From: Natronolimnohabitans innermongolicus JCM 12255
GTDB taxonomy: Archaea; Halobacteriota; Halobacteria; Halobacteriales; Natrialbaceae
Assembly: GCF_000337215.1 (NCBI RefSeq)
Contig: NZ_AOHZ01000010.1
Span: forward strand, 1-33,080
Length of the DNA: 33,080 bases
Reading direction: 5' to 3'
Part shown: piece after piece, positions 1 through 7,364 of the stretch
Position numbering within the stretch: position 1 is the first letter of the stretch
How the letters are laid out: each line of letters opens with the position of its first letter
Notes under the pieces: generated by a model
What the model was told of the DNA's origin: nothing
Seen by the model: only the letters and a program-made list of their open reading frames with translations
Database searches by the model: none
Translations under genes and position numbers: made by a program

Positions 1-964
1 AGAGGTAGGCGGCCGCGGTGAGGTCGGCGGGGGTAGTGTCGCGTTTGAAATCCAGGGTCTCCGCGCGGATGCCGTAGAGCAAGGCGGTGGCAACCTCCTC
101 GGAGACGTTCATGTCGAACTCCTGGATGTACTTCGTCATGATCGTCGACGTCGAGGACATGTTCGGCCGGATGTCGACGAACTCGGGTTCGAACTCCGAC
201 TCGGGCTCGTGGTGGTCGATGAGCACGTCGACGGAGAGATCCATCTCGTCGGAGGTCGCGTGGTCGACCAGCGAAACCGTGTCGTAGACCGAGTAGTCCT
301 CGATCTCGCCCCACTGCACCAGATCGATCCCCAGCAGGTTGACGAACGCGCGGTTCTCCTGGTGGCCGACGTCTCCCAGGTAGATGATATCCGATTCGAC
401 GCCGAGGTGGTCGGCGATAGCCTGTAAGGCCGCCGCGCTTGCGATCGAGTCCGGGTCCGGGCTGTCCTGGGTGACGATCGCCAGCCGGTCGCTCGTCTCC
501 TCGAGCAACTGGGCGAGTTTCCCCGCGTTGTACTCGAGTTCGCCCGACTCGAGGGCTCGAAGCGCGGATTCGGCGATCACCGAGGAGGGGTTGATGACGA
601 TGTCGGCGCCCAGTTCCTCGAGTTCGTCGCCCGAGACGGGGTCGCTCGCGCGGGCGACGACGAACTGCGTGTCGTCGATCTCGCGGATGTGTTCGACGGC
701 CTGTTTGTTGGACTCGACGTCGGAAGCGAGGATGAGGACGACGTCGCGGTCGGCGACGAGGTCGGCGGCCTCGGGTTCTTTGATATCGGCGGTTCTGGCG
801 TCTAAGTCCTGGTCGCGCAGCGACTCGACGCGGCTCTCGTCGCGGTCGATAATGAGGACGTCTTTCCCTTGTTCGACGAGTTCCTCGGCGACGGCGTAGC
901 CGACGCTTCCACAGCCGAGAATCGCATAATCAGAGATCGACGAGATCGTAACCCCCGTACTCAT
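1..964 (-). CDS. TrkA-N / DHH-family phosphoesterase (partial, C-terminus off the left edge)
   Basis: About 321 residues are visible from an ATG at 964, and the frame stays open to the window edge. The N-terminus is a Rossmann TrkA-N (RCK-type) domain with the glycine motif GCGSVG and an acidic residue ending the second strand (IIDRD). The second half is a DHH phosphoesterase: motif I is DSPDPDSIAS and the signature motif is LIDHHEP, both supplying metal-binding Asp and His. The DHHA1 domain that should follow lies outside the window. Family members cleave phosphodiester bonds in nanoRNA or cyclic dinucleotides; the nucleotide-binding N-terminus suggests ligand control. The exact substrate cannot be read from the sequence. 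A palindrome and a TATA-like element lie just upstream. Confidence 0.88.
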   Translation of the reverse strand, partial: MSTGVTISSISDYAILGCGSVGYAVAEELVEQGKDVLIIDRDESRVESLRDQDLDARTADIKEPEAADLVADRDVVLILASDVESNKQAVEHIREIDDTQFVVARASDPVSGDELEELGADIVINPSSVIAESALRALESGELEYNAGKLAQLLEETSDRLAIVTQDSPDPDSIASAAALQAIADHLGVESDIIYLGDVGHQENRAFVNLLGIDLVQWGEIEDYSVYDTVSLVDHATSDEMDLSVDVLIDHHEPESEFEPEFVDIRPNMSSTSTIMTKYIQEFDMNVSEEVATALLYGIRAETLDFKRDTTPADLTAAAYL

Positions 965-969
965 TGTCT

Positions 970-995
970 GTGTGGTCGGAGCGACCACACTTAAC
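970..995 (-). promoter_or_regulatory. Promoter with perfect 8-bp palindrome for the TrkA-N/DHH gene
   Basis: A perfect inverted repeat, GTGTGGTC (970-977) and GACCACAC (983-990) with a 5-nt spacer, occupies positions -6 to -26 relative to the ATG at 964. A TATA-like TTAAG (minus strand, about 990-994) abuts it at the distance expected for leaderless transcription. A protein bound to the palindrome would cover the TATA/start-site interval, so it is a reasonable repressor operator. The operator role is inferred. Confidence 0.45.
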
Positions 996-1120
996 GGTCC
1001 CGAAGATTCGTACGCAGACGATGTTCGATCGCGCAGTCACTGCGCCGGATATACGGGATCCGTCATTGTTGTCCGTTGTACGTGTGTCTAACCCTGCCAC
1101 GACGCCACTCAAGGGAAACG

Positions 1121-1128
1121 TATTTTAC
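1121..1128 (+). promoter_or_regulatory. TATA box of tRNA-Lys
   Basis: The AT-rich TATTTTAC lies 26-33 nt before the first tRNA base in otherwise GC-rich DNA, preceded by a purine-rich BRE-like GGGAAACG. Spacing fits an archaeal TBP/TFB promoter starting at or near the mature tRNA 5' end. Confidence 0.6.
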
Positions 1129-1153
1129 GTCCCGTCGAAAAGTCGCAGGTACA

Positions 1154-1227
1154 GGGCCGGTAGCTCAGTCCGGCAGAGCGTCTGACTCTTAATCAGACGG
1201 TCGCGTGTTCAAATCGCGCCCGGCCCG
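1154..1227 (+). tRNA. tRNA-Lys (anticodon CTT)
   Basis: A complete cloverleaf folds by hand. The acceptor stem GGGCCGG (1154-1160) pairs with CCGGCCC (1220-1226), with discriminator G1227. The anticodon stem TCTGA/TCAGA encloses loop CTCTTAA with anticodon CTT, which reads AAG (Lys). The T-arm is GCGTG-TTCAAAT-CGCGC. No intron is visible and CCA is not encoded, which is usual for haloarchaea. The last 16 nt recur about 115 nt downstream. Confidence 0.95.
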
Positions 1228-1283
1228 CTTTTGCGACGAACACTTTCGTGAGGAGCAAAGCGGCCAAAGCGATTTGAAGTAGA

Positions 1284-1315
1284 CCAGAAAGGCGCAGCGA
1301 AGCGAGCATTTCTGG
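1284..1315. repeat. Inverted repeat between the two tRNA 3'-end copies
   Basis: CCAGAAA (1284-1290) and TTTCTGG (1309-1315) form a perfect 7-bp stem around an 18-nt loop that contains GCGAAGCGAG. Almost the same core (TCGCTTCGCTCG) occurs in the insertion inside the histidine kinase at about 1581-1592. The hairpin may be the remaining end of a small mobile or repeat element. It has no T-tract, so it is a weak terminator candidate. Confidence 0.4.
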
Positions 1316-1320
1316 GCGTA

Positions 1321-1342
1321 GTTCATAATCGCGCCCGGCCCG
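1321..1342 (+). repeat. Second copy of the tRNA-Lys 3' end (att-like direct repeat)
   Basis: Positions 1327-1342 repeat exactly the last 16 nt of the tRNA (1212-1227). Including GTTCA on the left, the match extends to 21 of 22 positions with a single inserted T. The copy covers the 3' half of the T-arm and acceptor strand but lacks the rest of the tRNA. Direct repeats of tRNA 3' ends are the hallmark of integrase attachment sites. Only about 94 nt separate the two copies and no integrase is present, so this would be a scar, not a live element. Confidence 0.6.
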
Positions 1343-1407
1343 GTTTACCGCGAACGAATCCGCGAGCGGCGAGCAGCTGAACCGGCGGACGGAGTCCACA
1401 ACCGCAC

Positions 1408-2619
1408 TCACCCATCCCCGCGACGAGCGCCGCAATTCGAGACCGATTCGCTCGAGCGATCCTCGTCTTGCTCGTCGAGCGCAGGCAGCGTAACCGAGAA
1501 CACGGAGCCGTCGCCGGCGGTCGATTCGACCCAGATGTCGCCGCCAACAGATTCACTCCGCGAGTCTGTCGAGCACGACCTCGCTTCGCTCGCTCGAACG
1601 CCGTGGCGCTCGACGATCCGTTTACAGAGGGCGAGCCCGATACCCGTTCCCGCGTGCTCTTCGTGCGTGTGGAGTCGCTGGAAGATCTCGAAGATCTGCG
1701 CGTGGTCGTCGTGCTCGATCCCGATTCCCTCATCGCGGACCGAAACGATCCACTCGTTGCCGTCGCGTTCGGCCGAGACGTGGACGACCGGCGCCTCGTC
1801 GCCGCTGTACTCGAGTGCGTTCGAGACGAGATTCTGGAAGAGTTGTCGCAGCTGATTTTCGTTTCCCTCGACGCGAGGGAGTTCCTCGACCGTGACGTCG
1901 GCGTTCGTTTCGTCGATCCGAAACTCGAGATCCTTGCGAACGTCCGCGAGCACGTCGTCGAGGGCGTACTCGAGGAACTCCTCGCCCTCGTCGTCGAGTT
2001 GCTCGCCGTATCGACGGTCGATGAGCTGCAGGTAGCTCGAAACCATCCGGAGCGGCTCCTGCAGGTCGTGGCTTGCGGCGTAGGCGAACTGTTCGAGGCG
2101 CTCGTTGGACTCCTCGAGGCGCTCGTTCGAGCGTTCGAGGCGCGCCTGAACCCGTTGCAGTCGTCGATTCCGGCGCTCGAGTTCGAGCGCGTTCGTCTTC
2201 GCTTGGGCGGCGTACAGTCCGACGCCGTATCCGCCGACGGCGCTGAACGCCGTGAGAATGGGGACCAGCCGATTCGGTTCCGGGAGATCGGTATCGGGTT
2301 GAAGATGGTAGAGTGCGAGAATCGAGAGCATCGCGGCGATAGCCACGAGACACCAGCCCGCGATCGTCGAGTAGAAGTCGGCGTGAACGTCGGTCTCGGG
2401 CAATCGATAGCCGCCGACGAGGAGCACGAGTCCGGAGCCGCCGATAAAGGTGGTGATGACGGCGATAGGGAGCAACGGCGTTCCCTGAGACACGTTCCAG
2501 ACCGCCCGCCCGAGCGCGACGACGACGTACAGCGCGCCGAGCGCTACGAGTATCTGCCTCCCGCCGAGGATGGACGTCAGGCGGTTCCAGTATCGCATTC
2601 TACGTTGGTTTTGGAGCAT
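1408..2619 (-). CDS. Membrane sensor histidine kinase, apparently damaged
   Basis: 403 aa. Four hydrophobic segments (about residues 22-42, 50-70, 83-104, 117-138) are followed by a coiled coil (about 144-178) and a kinase core. The H-box is FAYAASHDLQEPLR with phospho-acceptor His184; the N-box QNLVSNALEYS, G1 DEGIGI and G2 GTGIGLAL are present. Two oddities stand out. After the first DHp helix (FLEYA, about 219) the sequence jumps straight to the linker before the ATP domain (DDVLADVRKDL), so the second DHp helix usual in haloarchaeal kinases seems absent. An 18-residue insertion (341-358) separates VERHG from GGDIWVES, which are normally joined. The reading frame is intact, but DHp dimerisation and signalling are doubtful. 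The first in-frame ATG is used; Met8 is an alternative start. Confidence 0.85.
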   Translation of the reverse strand: MLQNQRRMRYWNRLTSILGGRQILVALGALYVVVALGRAVWNVSQGTPLLPIAVITTFIGGSGLVLLVGGYRLPETDVHADFYSTIAGWCLVAIAAMLSILALYHLQPDTDLPEPNRLVPILTAFSAVGGYGVGLYAAQAKTNALELERRNRRLQRVQARLERSNERLEESNERLEQFAYAASHDLQEPLRMVSSYLQLIDRRYGEQLDDEGEEFLEYALDDVLADVRKDLEFRIDETNADVTVEELPRVEGNENQLRQLFQNLVSNALEYSGDEAPVVHVSAERDGNEWIVSVRDEGIGIEHDDHAQIFEIFQRLHTHEEHAGTGIGLALCKRIVERHGVRASEARSCSTDSRSESVGGDIWVESTAGDGSVFSVTLPALDEQDEDRSSESVSNCGARRGDG

Positions 2620-2679
2620 GGCGAACGATAATCGTTCTCACGGAGCCAGCAGGGACGGCTGCGACGGTCGCTCGCCGCG

Positions 2680-4173
2680 TCACCGATCGTCGCGCACGCC
2701 GTTCGGGAACTCGTTTTCCGAGAGCGAGACGGTTCCCGAACCGTCGACGATCCGAACCGAGTAGCCGTCCTCGAGCGATCGCGCGGCCGTGTTTTCGATC
2801 GTGACGTCGGTCGCACCGTCGACGACGATCGGCGTGTGGGTCGTCTCGAACTCGCTGTCGGCGACGAGATAGTCGGCGCCGCGGAGGTCGAGTCCGCGCC
2901 GGTTGTCCGCACCGGGCTGGTCGACCGAGAGGTCGACGAACCGGCAGTCGTGTCGTTCGCAGTAGATGGCGTGACGGTTTCGCGTGCCGGGAGCGTCGCC
3001 GGTGATCCGAACGCGCTCGAGGTCGGCGCCGTGGGCGTCGTCGCCGAGGAGTCGGATCGCGTTGGCGCTGCCCGCGATCTCGACGTCGACGTCGCGAACG
3101 GTCGTCCGTCCGGCGCCGGGACTGACGCGGATCGCGTTACTCGGGGCGTCTCCGACGGCGAGTTCCGTCTCCGCGATCGTCGCGCTCTCGACGTCGTTCA
3201 TGACCCTGATCGCGTCGCCGTTCGGCGCCGGTGCGTCGACGGTGACGCCGGCGAGTTCGGCGCGGCCGCCGTCGAGGCGGATCGCGTGCTGGCCGTCCGA
3301 GCCGTGGGGATCGGCGTCGACGATGACGTCGGCGTTTCTGATCTCGGCTCTCGACCCGTCGAGACGGATCGAGGCCGTTCCGCTGTTTTGGTATCGGCCG
3401 CCGTCGACGCCGACCCGACCGGTCTCACTCGAGGCGTACAGGCCGTTGTCCGGGAAGCCGCCGAGTCGGCAGTTGTGGAAGACGAGCGTTCCGCGGTGGT
3501 GTTGATCGACGGTGATGCCGGTGGCGCCGCGCCACATCTGGTCCGCGTTCGGCGTCTCGTCGACGTGGACGGCGCCGTCGATTGCATAAAAACAGTCGAC
3601 GATGCCCTCGCCGTCGGGGTCGGTGACGTTGAACAGTCCCGGGCCCCACGTCCCGCTGTCGTGGGTCCCGTGGATCGTCACGTTTCGGACCGAAAGCCCG
3701 TCGGAGACCTGGGCGCTGACGACGCGGATGCCCGTTTCGTCGGCGGTCTGATCGACGTCGAAGTTCTCGAATCGGAGGTCTCGACCGGGAGCGTCGGCGG
3801 TGCCCAGTCGGAACAGCCGATACTGCGGGCCGTCGAACTTGTGGTACGTCGCCGGAACCAGCGTCGCGTTCTCGCCGACGAAGCCGAGGTTTTCGAAGTC
3901 GGTCGCCCGGAGCTGTTCGTCCATGTAGTATCGCCCCTCGGGGAATTTGAGGAGCGTGTCGTCGGCGACGTGTTCGCGGAGGACGGGCGTGACGGGCTCT
4001 CCTCCCTCGTTATCCGCCCCCGCCTCGACGACGTCGACGACCGTCCCGTACTCGTCACCGAGTTCGCTGCCGGCCGCGAGGCCGGGAATCGAGAGCGCAC
4101 CGACGGCGGCGAGACAACCCGTAAGATACGATCTGCGACTACGCTGCGGTACGTGTGAATCGTTTCCGGTCAC
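2680..4173 (-). CDS. Tat-exported right-handed parallel beta-helix protein
   Basis: 497 aa with a GTG start at 4173; a TATA-like element about 30 nt upstream supports this start. The N-terminus carries a twin-Arg signal (SRRSYL followed by a hydrophobic Ala/Leu/Gly run ending AAGSE), so export of a folded protein is likely. The rest consists of short repeating beta-strand coils rich in Asp, Gly and Asn (phrases such as AIRLDGGRAEL, AIRVSPGAGRT), typical of pectate-lyase-like or polysaccharide-processing beta-helices. I see no certain catalytic triad. It probably acts outside the cell on, or as a scaffold for, carbohydrate. It lies 60 nt upstream of the kinase in the same direction, so co-transcription is possible. 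Confidence 0.82.
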   Translation of the reverse strand: MTGNDSHVPQRSRRSYLTGCLAAVGALSIPGLAAGSELGDEYGTVVDVVEAGADNEGGEPVTPVLREHVADDTLLKFPEGRYYMDEQLRATDFENLGFVGENATLVPATYHKFDGPQYRLFRLGTADAPGRDLRFENFDVDQTADETGIRVVSAQVSDGLSVRNVTIHGTHDSGTWGPGLFNVTDPDGEGIVDCFYAIDGAVHVDETPNADQMWRGATGITVDQHHRGTLVFHNCRLGGFPDNGLYASSETGRVGVDGGRYQNSGTASIRLDGSRAEIRNADVIVDADPHGSDGQHAIRLDGGRAELAGVTVDAPAPNGDAIRVMNDVESATIAETELAVGDAPSNAIRVSPGAGRTTVRDVDVEIAGSANAIRLLGDDAHGADLERVRITGDAPGTRNRHAIYCERHDCRFVDLSVDQPGADNRRGLDLRGADYLVADSEFETTHTPIVVDGATDVTIENTAARSLEDGYSVRIVDGSGTVSLSENEFPNGVRDDR

Positions 4174-4493
4174 GTCCCACCGTCGGGGAGACGACGGCTT
4201 ACGTATATTTGCAGTAATGGCTCCCGAAACGGTCTCGAGCGACGAAACCGAGCCCCGGGACGCTCCCGAGCGGCGAAGCCGGACGCTTACCGGACCCCTA
4301 AGCGGTCGCGCTGGCGTGGCGAAACGCGAAACAGTTGTGCTGTCGAGAACGACCCGGCCGCGGCGGTCTGGGAACGTGACGAACCGCGCTTCGACCGGCG
4401 ATTCCGTTGTTCTTCACCGCGGTGGTTGTGTCGCCGGTCGGCGGGTCGCGGGCCCCACGTATAAGGCGAAACCCGTCGTACGCTCGAGCGACC
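4174..4493. other. Intergenic region with divergent promoters
   Basis: This 320-nt stretch separates two divergent genes. A TATA-like element at 4203-4210 (minus-strand AAATATAC) lies about 30-37 nt before the GTG of the beta-helix gene. Another AT-rich patch near 4459-4466 (GTATAAGG) lies about 30 nt before the MBL start at 4494. The middle 240 nt are GC-rich; the short open frames there lack haloarchaeal codon bias, and I see no gene or RNA in them. Confidence 0.5.
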
Positions 4494-5159
4494 ATGTCTG
4501 TCACCTACGAGGGGAGTACGTTCGAGCGACCCGGCCACGCGAGCAAGCGACTCGAGACCGCCGACGGGACCGTCGTCTACGTCGACCCGTGGAGCGAGGT
4601 GATCGACGACGAACCCAGCGATGGGGATGTCGTCTTCGTGACCCACGACGACTTCGATCACTACGATCCGGACGCGATCGACGCCGTCGCCGGCGACGAC
4701 GCCACGATCGCGGTTTTCGAGGCCGTCGACACGAGCGACCTCGAGCGCGACGTCGTCGACCTCCCGCTCGAGGGCGAGACCACCGTCGCCGGGATCGACG
4801 TCCGGACGGTGCCCGCGTACAACGACCCCGAGGGCGACCACGTCGACGACGACGGCGAGCCGTTCCACGCCGAGGGCGAAGTGATCGGGCTTCACCTGAC
4901 GATCGACGGGCTCTCGATCTTCGTGCCCTCGGATACGGACTTCCTCGAGCACCACGAGTCGATCACGGCGGACGTCTTCGTGCCGCCGATCGGCGGCCAC
5001 TACACGATGGACCGGGCGGAAGCCGCCGACTTCGCCCGCAGCGTCGATCCTGACCTGGTGTTGCCCGAACACTACGACACGTTCGAGGCGATCGAGACCG
5101 ACGCCGAGGCGTTCGCCGAGGAACTCGAGGCCGAGGGGATCCGGGTCGAACTGTTCTGA
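4494..5159 (+). CDS. MBL-fold metallo-hydrolase, UlaG/UPF0173-like
   Basis: 221 aa from the ATG at 4494. A longer frame upstream would add 29 residues without resemblance to the family, and the TATA-like element at about 4459 supports the shorter start. The sequence shows the beta-lactamase-fold layout of UlaG-type proteins: a DPW turn near residue 31, the metal motif at 51-56, the SDTDF strand, and late GHYTMD and LPEHYDTF motifs. The canonical HxHxDH is here HxDxDH (His51, Asp53, Asp55, His56), so one ligand is replaced by Asp, possibly changing metal choice. The substrate is unknown. It is monocistronic, with a T-tract 25 nt after the stop. Confidence 0.85.
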   Translation: MSVTYEGSTFERPGHASKRLETADGTVVYVDPWSEVIDDEPSDGDVVFVTHDDFDHYDPDAIDAVAGDDATIAVFEAVDTSDLERDVVDLPLEGETTVAGIDVRTVPAYNDPEGDHVDDDGEPFHAEGEVIGLHLTIDGLSIFVPSDTDFLEHHESITADVFVPPIGGHYTMDRAEAADFARSVDPDLVLPEHYDTFEAIETDAEAFAEELEAEGIRVELF

Positions 5160-5183
5160 GCGGATTTTCGTCGTCGAACGCAA

Positions 5184-5188
5184 TTTTT
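5184..5188 (+). terminator. T-tract terminator after the MBL gene
   Basis: A run of five T (with a TTTT shortly before, at about 5165) follows the stop codon by 25 nt. Archaeal RNA polymerase terminates at U-rich tracts, and such runs are rare in this GC-rich sequence. Confidence 0.4.
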
Positions 5189-5240
5189 CGCGGCGATCCG
5201 TCCTACGAACTACCATTTTCACCGCGCTCGCGTCAGAACG

Positions 5241-5263
5241 CTTAACTCGATCAATCTCGATCA
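5241..5263 (+). promoter_or_regulatory. Promoter and 10-bp-phased direct repeat before the receiver gene
   Basis: The TATA-like CTTAACT (5241-5247) lies 24-30 nt before the ATG at 5271. Directly after it, CTCGATCA occurs twice (5246-5253 and 5256-5263), offset by exactly 10 nt, about one helical turn. Same-face tandem sites between TATA and start are a typical place for a repressor or dimeric regulator. The binding role is inferred. Confidence 0.45.
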
Positions 5264-5270
5264 GCAGACA

Positions 5271-5675
5271 ATGGCTCCTCCAGACCGGATCGAGCATCTC
5301 CTGTTGGCGGAGGACAACCCGGGCGACGTTCGCCTGACGAAAGAGTTGCTGAAGGGGTGGGATCGCGATCCGACCGTCCACGTCGTCTCCGACGGCGCCG
5401 ACGCGCTCGACTTCCTCCACCAGTCGGGGGAGCACGGCGACGCCCCCCGACCCGACGTGGTCCTCCTCGACCTGAACCTGCCCCGCGTCGACGGGACGGA
5501 GGTCCTCCGCGAGCTGGACGACGACGTTCGGGATATCCCCGTGATCGTCCTCTCGGGGACGGAGCCGGGTGGAGATAAGGAACTGGACGACCTCGAGGAT
5601 CGTGTGCAGGCGGTCGCGGTGAAACCGCTCGACGTGGACGTTCTCGACGAAGTCGCACGCTCCGTGCAGAACTAG
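5271..5675 (+). CDS. Stand-alone response regulator receiver (CheY/Rcp1-like)
   Basis: 134 aa, only a receiver domain with no output domain. The acidic pocket is Glu14-Asp15 (LLAEDNPGD), the phospho-acceptor is Asp67 (VVLLDLNLP), the switch Ser is 95 (VLSGTEP) and the conserved Lys is 118 (AVKPLD). The AEDNPGD form and the long loop around residues 51-61 resemble Rcp1-type regulators that pair with phytochrome-like or PAS/GAF kinases. It probably relays phosphate to another protein. The nearest kinase gene (1408-2619) is about 2.7 kb away and damaged, so the partner is unknown. Confidence 0.92.
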   Translation: MAPPDRIEHLLLAEDNPGDVRLTKELLKGWDRDPTVHVVSDGADALDFLHQSGEHGDAPRPDVVLLDLNLPRVDGTEVLRELDDDVRDIPVIVLSGTEPGGDKELDDLEDRVQAVAVKPLDVDVLDEVARSVQN

Positions 5676-5710
5676 TTCGGATTCGGACGCGGCGTGGGCG
5701 GCATGGAATT

Positions 5711-6091
5711 TTGCGCTACGAGCGGGAGTGCTCGTGGCGGGACGGAACTGTCAGGTCGGTCCGGAGGTCACATGGATACGGCCCTCATCCCCTCGGTGCG
5801 ACCGAACGAATCTGCAGGTCGGAGTACGGCAAACCGGTGACGGTCGGCGATAACTCCGTCGTCGCATCCGGTGCCGTCGTCACCGACGACGTGCCGGCGG
5901 ACGCCGTCGTCCAGGGGAATCCTGCGTCGGTCGTCATCGAACTGGATGAAAACTGGGAGTCGCTGGGCCGTCGTCGGCGCTCGAGCGCGGTGAAGAGAGA
6001 GAAAAGCGCCACGACTCGAGTGCGATGTCGCGTTCTCGCGTTCTCGAGCCCTAGAACGTCGAGAGTTCGCCGTCGATCACGCGGCGCGTGA
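5711..6091 (+). pseudogene. Decayed sugar O-acetyltransferase (maltose acetyltransferase family) fragment
   Basis: Residues encoded by 5771-5956 match the C-terminal left-handed beta-helix of Maa/LacA-type acetyltransferases: HPLGATER, then SEYGKPVTVGDN, then SVVASGAVVTDDVPADAVVQGNP. The N-terminal 100 or so residues are missing. One helical coil is also missing, because the first VGDN runs straight into SVVASG whereas family members have about 17 residues ending in a second GDN here, consistent with deletion between two similar GDN-coding sequences. After the homologous part the frame runs on into the AdoMet synthetase gene on the other strand, so the original stop is lost. A catalytic His may remain in HPL, but the trimeric enzyme could not form normally. 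Confidence 0.7.
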
Positions 6092-7256
6092 TGTCGGTGA
6101 CGCTGGCGAGTTCCTCGTCGACGATGGCTTCGATTTCGTCTTGGACGTCGCCGAGTTCGACGCCGTCTTCGGTGACGACGTGGACGTCGGCGACGTGGGG
6201 CTGATCGATCGGGCGACCGATCTGGGAGAGCAGTCGGACGCGCAGATCGCGGATGTCGTCGACGTCATCGACGACCTGTTCGGCGATCTCCGTCGAGAGC
6301 AGGTTGTAGATCTTTCCGATGTGGTTGACGGGGTTCTTGCCGCTGGTCGCTTCCATCGACATCGAGCGGTTCGGCGTAATGAGGCCGTTGGCGCGGTTAC
6401 CGCGGCCGACGGAGCCGTCGTCGCCCTGCTCGGCGGAGGTGCCGGTCACGGTGAGGTAGATCGACCCCTCCTCGTAGTCGTCGGCCGTGTTGACGTGGAC
6501 GTCGACCGTTCGGTCGGTGTGTTCGCCGGCGACCTGCTCGACGAACTCCCGGACCGATTCGACGGCGTCCGCGTAGGCGTCCATGTCCGGGACGTGTTCG
6601 TCGACCATCGCGGCCGCGACGGTGACGTCGATGTGGTCGCCCTCGCGTTTCCCCATGAGCTTCACGTCCTGTCCGAGGTACGGGTTCTCGTCGGCGAACT
6701 CCCCGTTGAGTCGCGCCTCGGCGTCCTGGATGATCCGTTCGGTTTCGGTCAGGGGCGCGTGGCCGACCCCGTAGCTCGTGTCGTTGGCCATCGGAACCGA
6801 CACCTCGTCCTCGCCGAAGACTTCCTGAAGGTCGCCGCTGCCCTCGCCGAGTTTGACGTCGACGACGATCTCCTCGCCGACCTCGAGGTTCGGAATCGTC
6901 TCCGACAGGTACTCGCGGGCGGCCCGCAGGGCGATCGTCTCGGCGGGGATGGTCTGGCCCTCGTAGCGTTTGGTCGCGCGACCGACGATCAGCAGGTAGA
7001 TGGGGTCGACGACCTCGCCACCGCCGAATGCGGGCGCAGCCTCACCGGCGACCAGCTGGGTCTCGTCGGTGTTGAAGTGCAATACCTCGCCGACGCGGTC
7101 GAGGTACTCCCGCGCTAGCGCGCCGGCGACCGCTTCGGCGACGCCGTCGCAGATCGAGTCGGGGTGACCGATTCCCTTTCGTTCGACGATTTCGACTTCC
7201 TGATCTTCGACTGCCTGACGGTCGATCGGTTCGACCCGGATGTTCCGCTCGCTCAT
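6051..7256 (-). CDS. mat: S-adenosylmethionine synthetase, archaeal type
   Basis: 401 aa, full length for the archaeal MAT family, which is very divergent from bacterial MetK. It makes S-adenosylmethionine from methionine and ATP in the cytoplasm, releasing phosphate and pyrophosphate. Diagnostic stretches include [19 protein letters not shown] near residue 30, [11 protein letters not shown] near 61, the glycine-rich [19 protein letters not shown] near 280, and the C-terminal [14 protein letters not shown] region. The ATG at 7256 is preceded by a TATA-like element at 7281-7287. The 3' end overlaps the run-on of an acetyltransferase pseudogene on the opposite strand. Confidence 0.97.
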   Translation of the reverse strand: MSERNIRVEPIDRQAVEDQEVEIVERKGIGHPDSICDGVAEAVAGALAREYLDRVGEVLHFNTDETQLVAGEAAPAFGGGEVVDPIYLLIVGRATKRYEGQTIPAETIALRAAREYLSETIPNLEVGEEIVVDVKLGEGSGDLQEVFGEDEVSVPMANDTSYGVGHAPLTETERIIQDAEARLNGEFADENPYLGQDVKLMGKREGDHIDVTVAAAMVDEHVPDMDAYADAVESVREFVEQVAGEHTDRTVDVHVNTADDYEEGSIYLTVTGTSAEQGDDGSVGRGNRANGLITPNRSMSMEATSGKNPVNHIGKIYNLLSTEIAEQVVDDVDDIRDLRVRLLSQIGRPIDQPHVADVHVVTEDGVELGDVQDEIEAIVDEELASVTDITRRVIDGELSTF

Positions 7257-7280
7257 ACTCGCCGTAAGCGGAGCGTGGTT

Positions 7281-7332
7281 CTATAACTTGCGGATATGAT
7301 TCGGGCGTGAGATCATAACTGCGGGGAGTTAT
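7281..7332 (-). promoter_or_regulatory. AdoMet synthetase promoter with upstream inverted repeat
   Basis: Minus-strand GTTATAG (7281-7287) lies 25-31 nt before the ATG at 7256, an archaeal TATA position. About 28 nt further upstream is a perfect inverted repeat, ATAACT (7315-7320) and AGTTAT (7327-7332), with a 6-nt GC spacer. It could be an activator site for this gene or the 3' hairpin of the upstream CYTH gene, whose stop is at 7365. Its role is not decidable from sequence. Confidence 0.4.
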
Positions 7333-7364
7333 CAGTTAGATAGCCGTCATACCGTTCCGGCGCG

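Noticed and set aside
1154-1342. Second tRNA gene at 1321-1342
   Set aside because: Only the 3' T-arm and acceptor strand are repeated; no anticodon or D-arm can be formed upstream of it.
4287-5435. 382-codon open frame on the minus strand
   Set aside because: It is antisense to the MBL and receiver genes, whose motifs are clear; long antisense frames are expected in GC-rich coding DNA.
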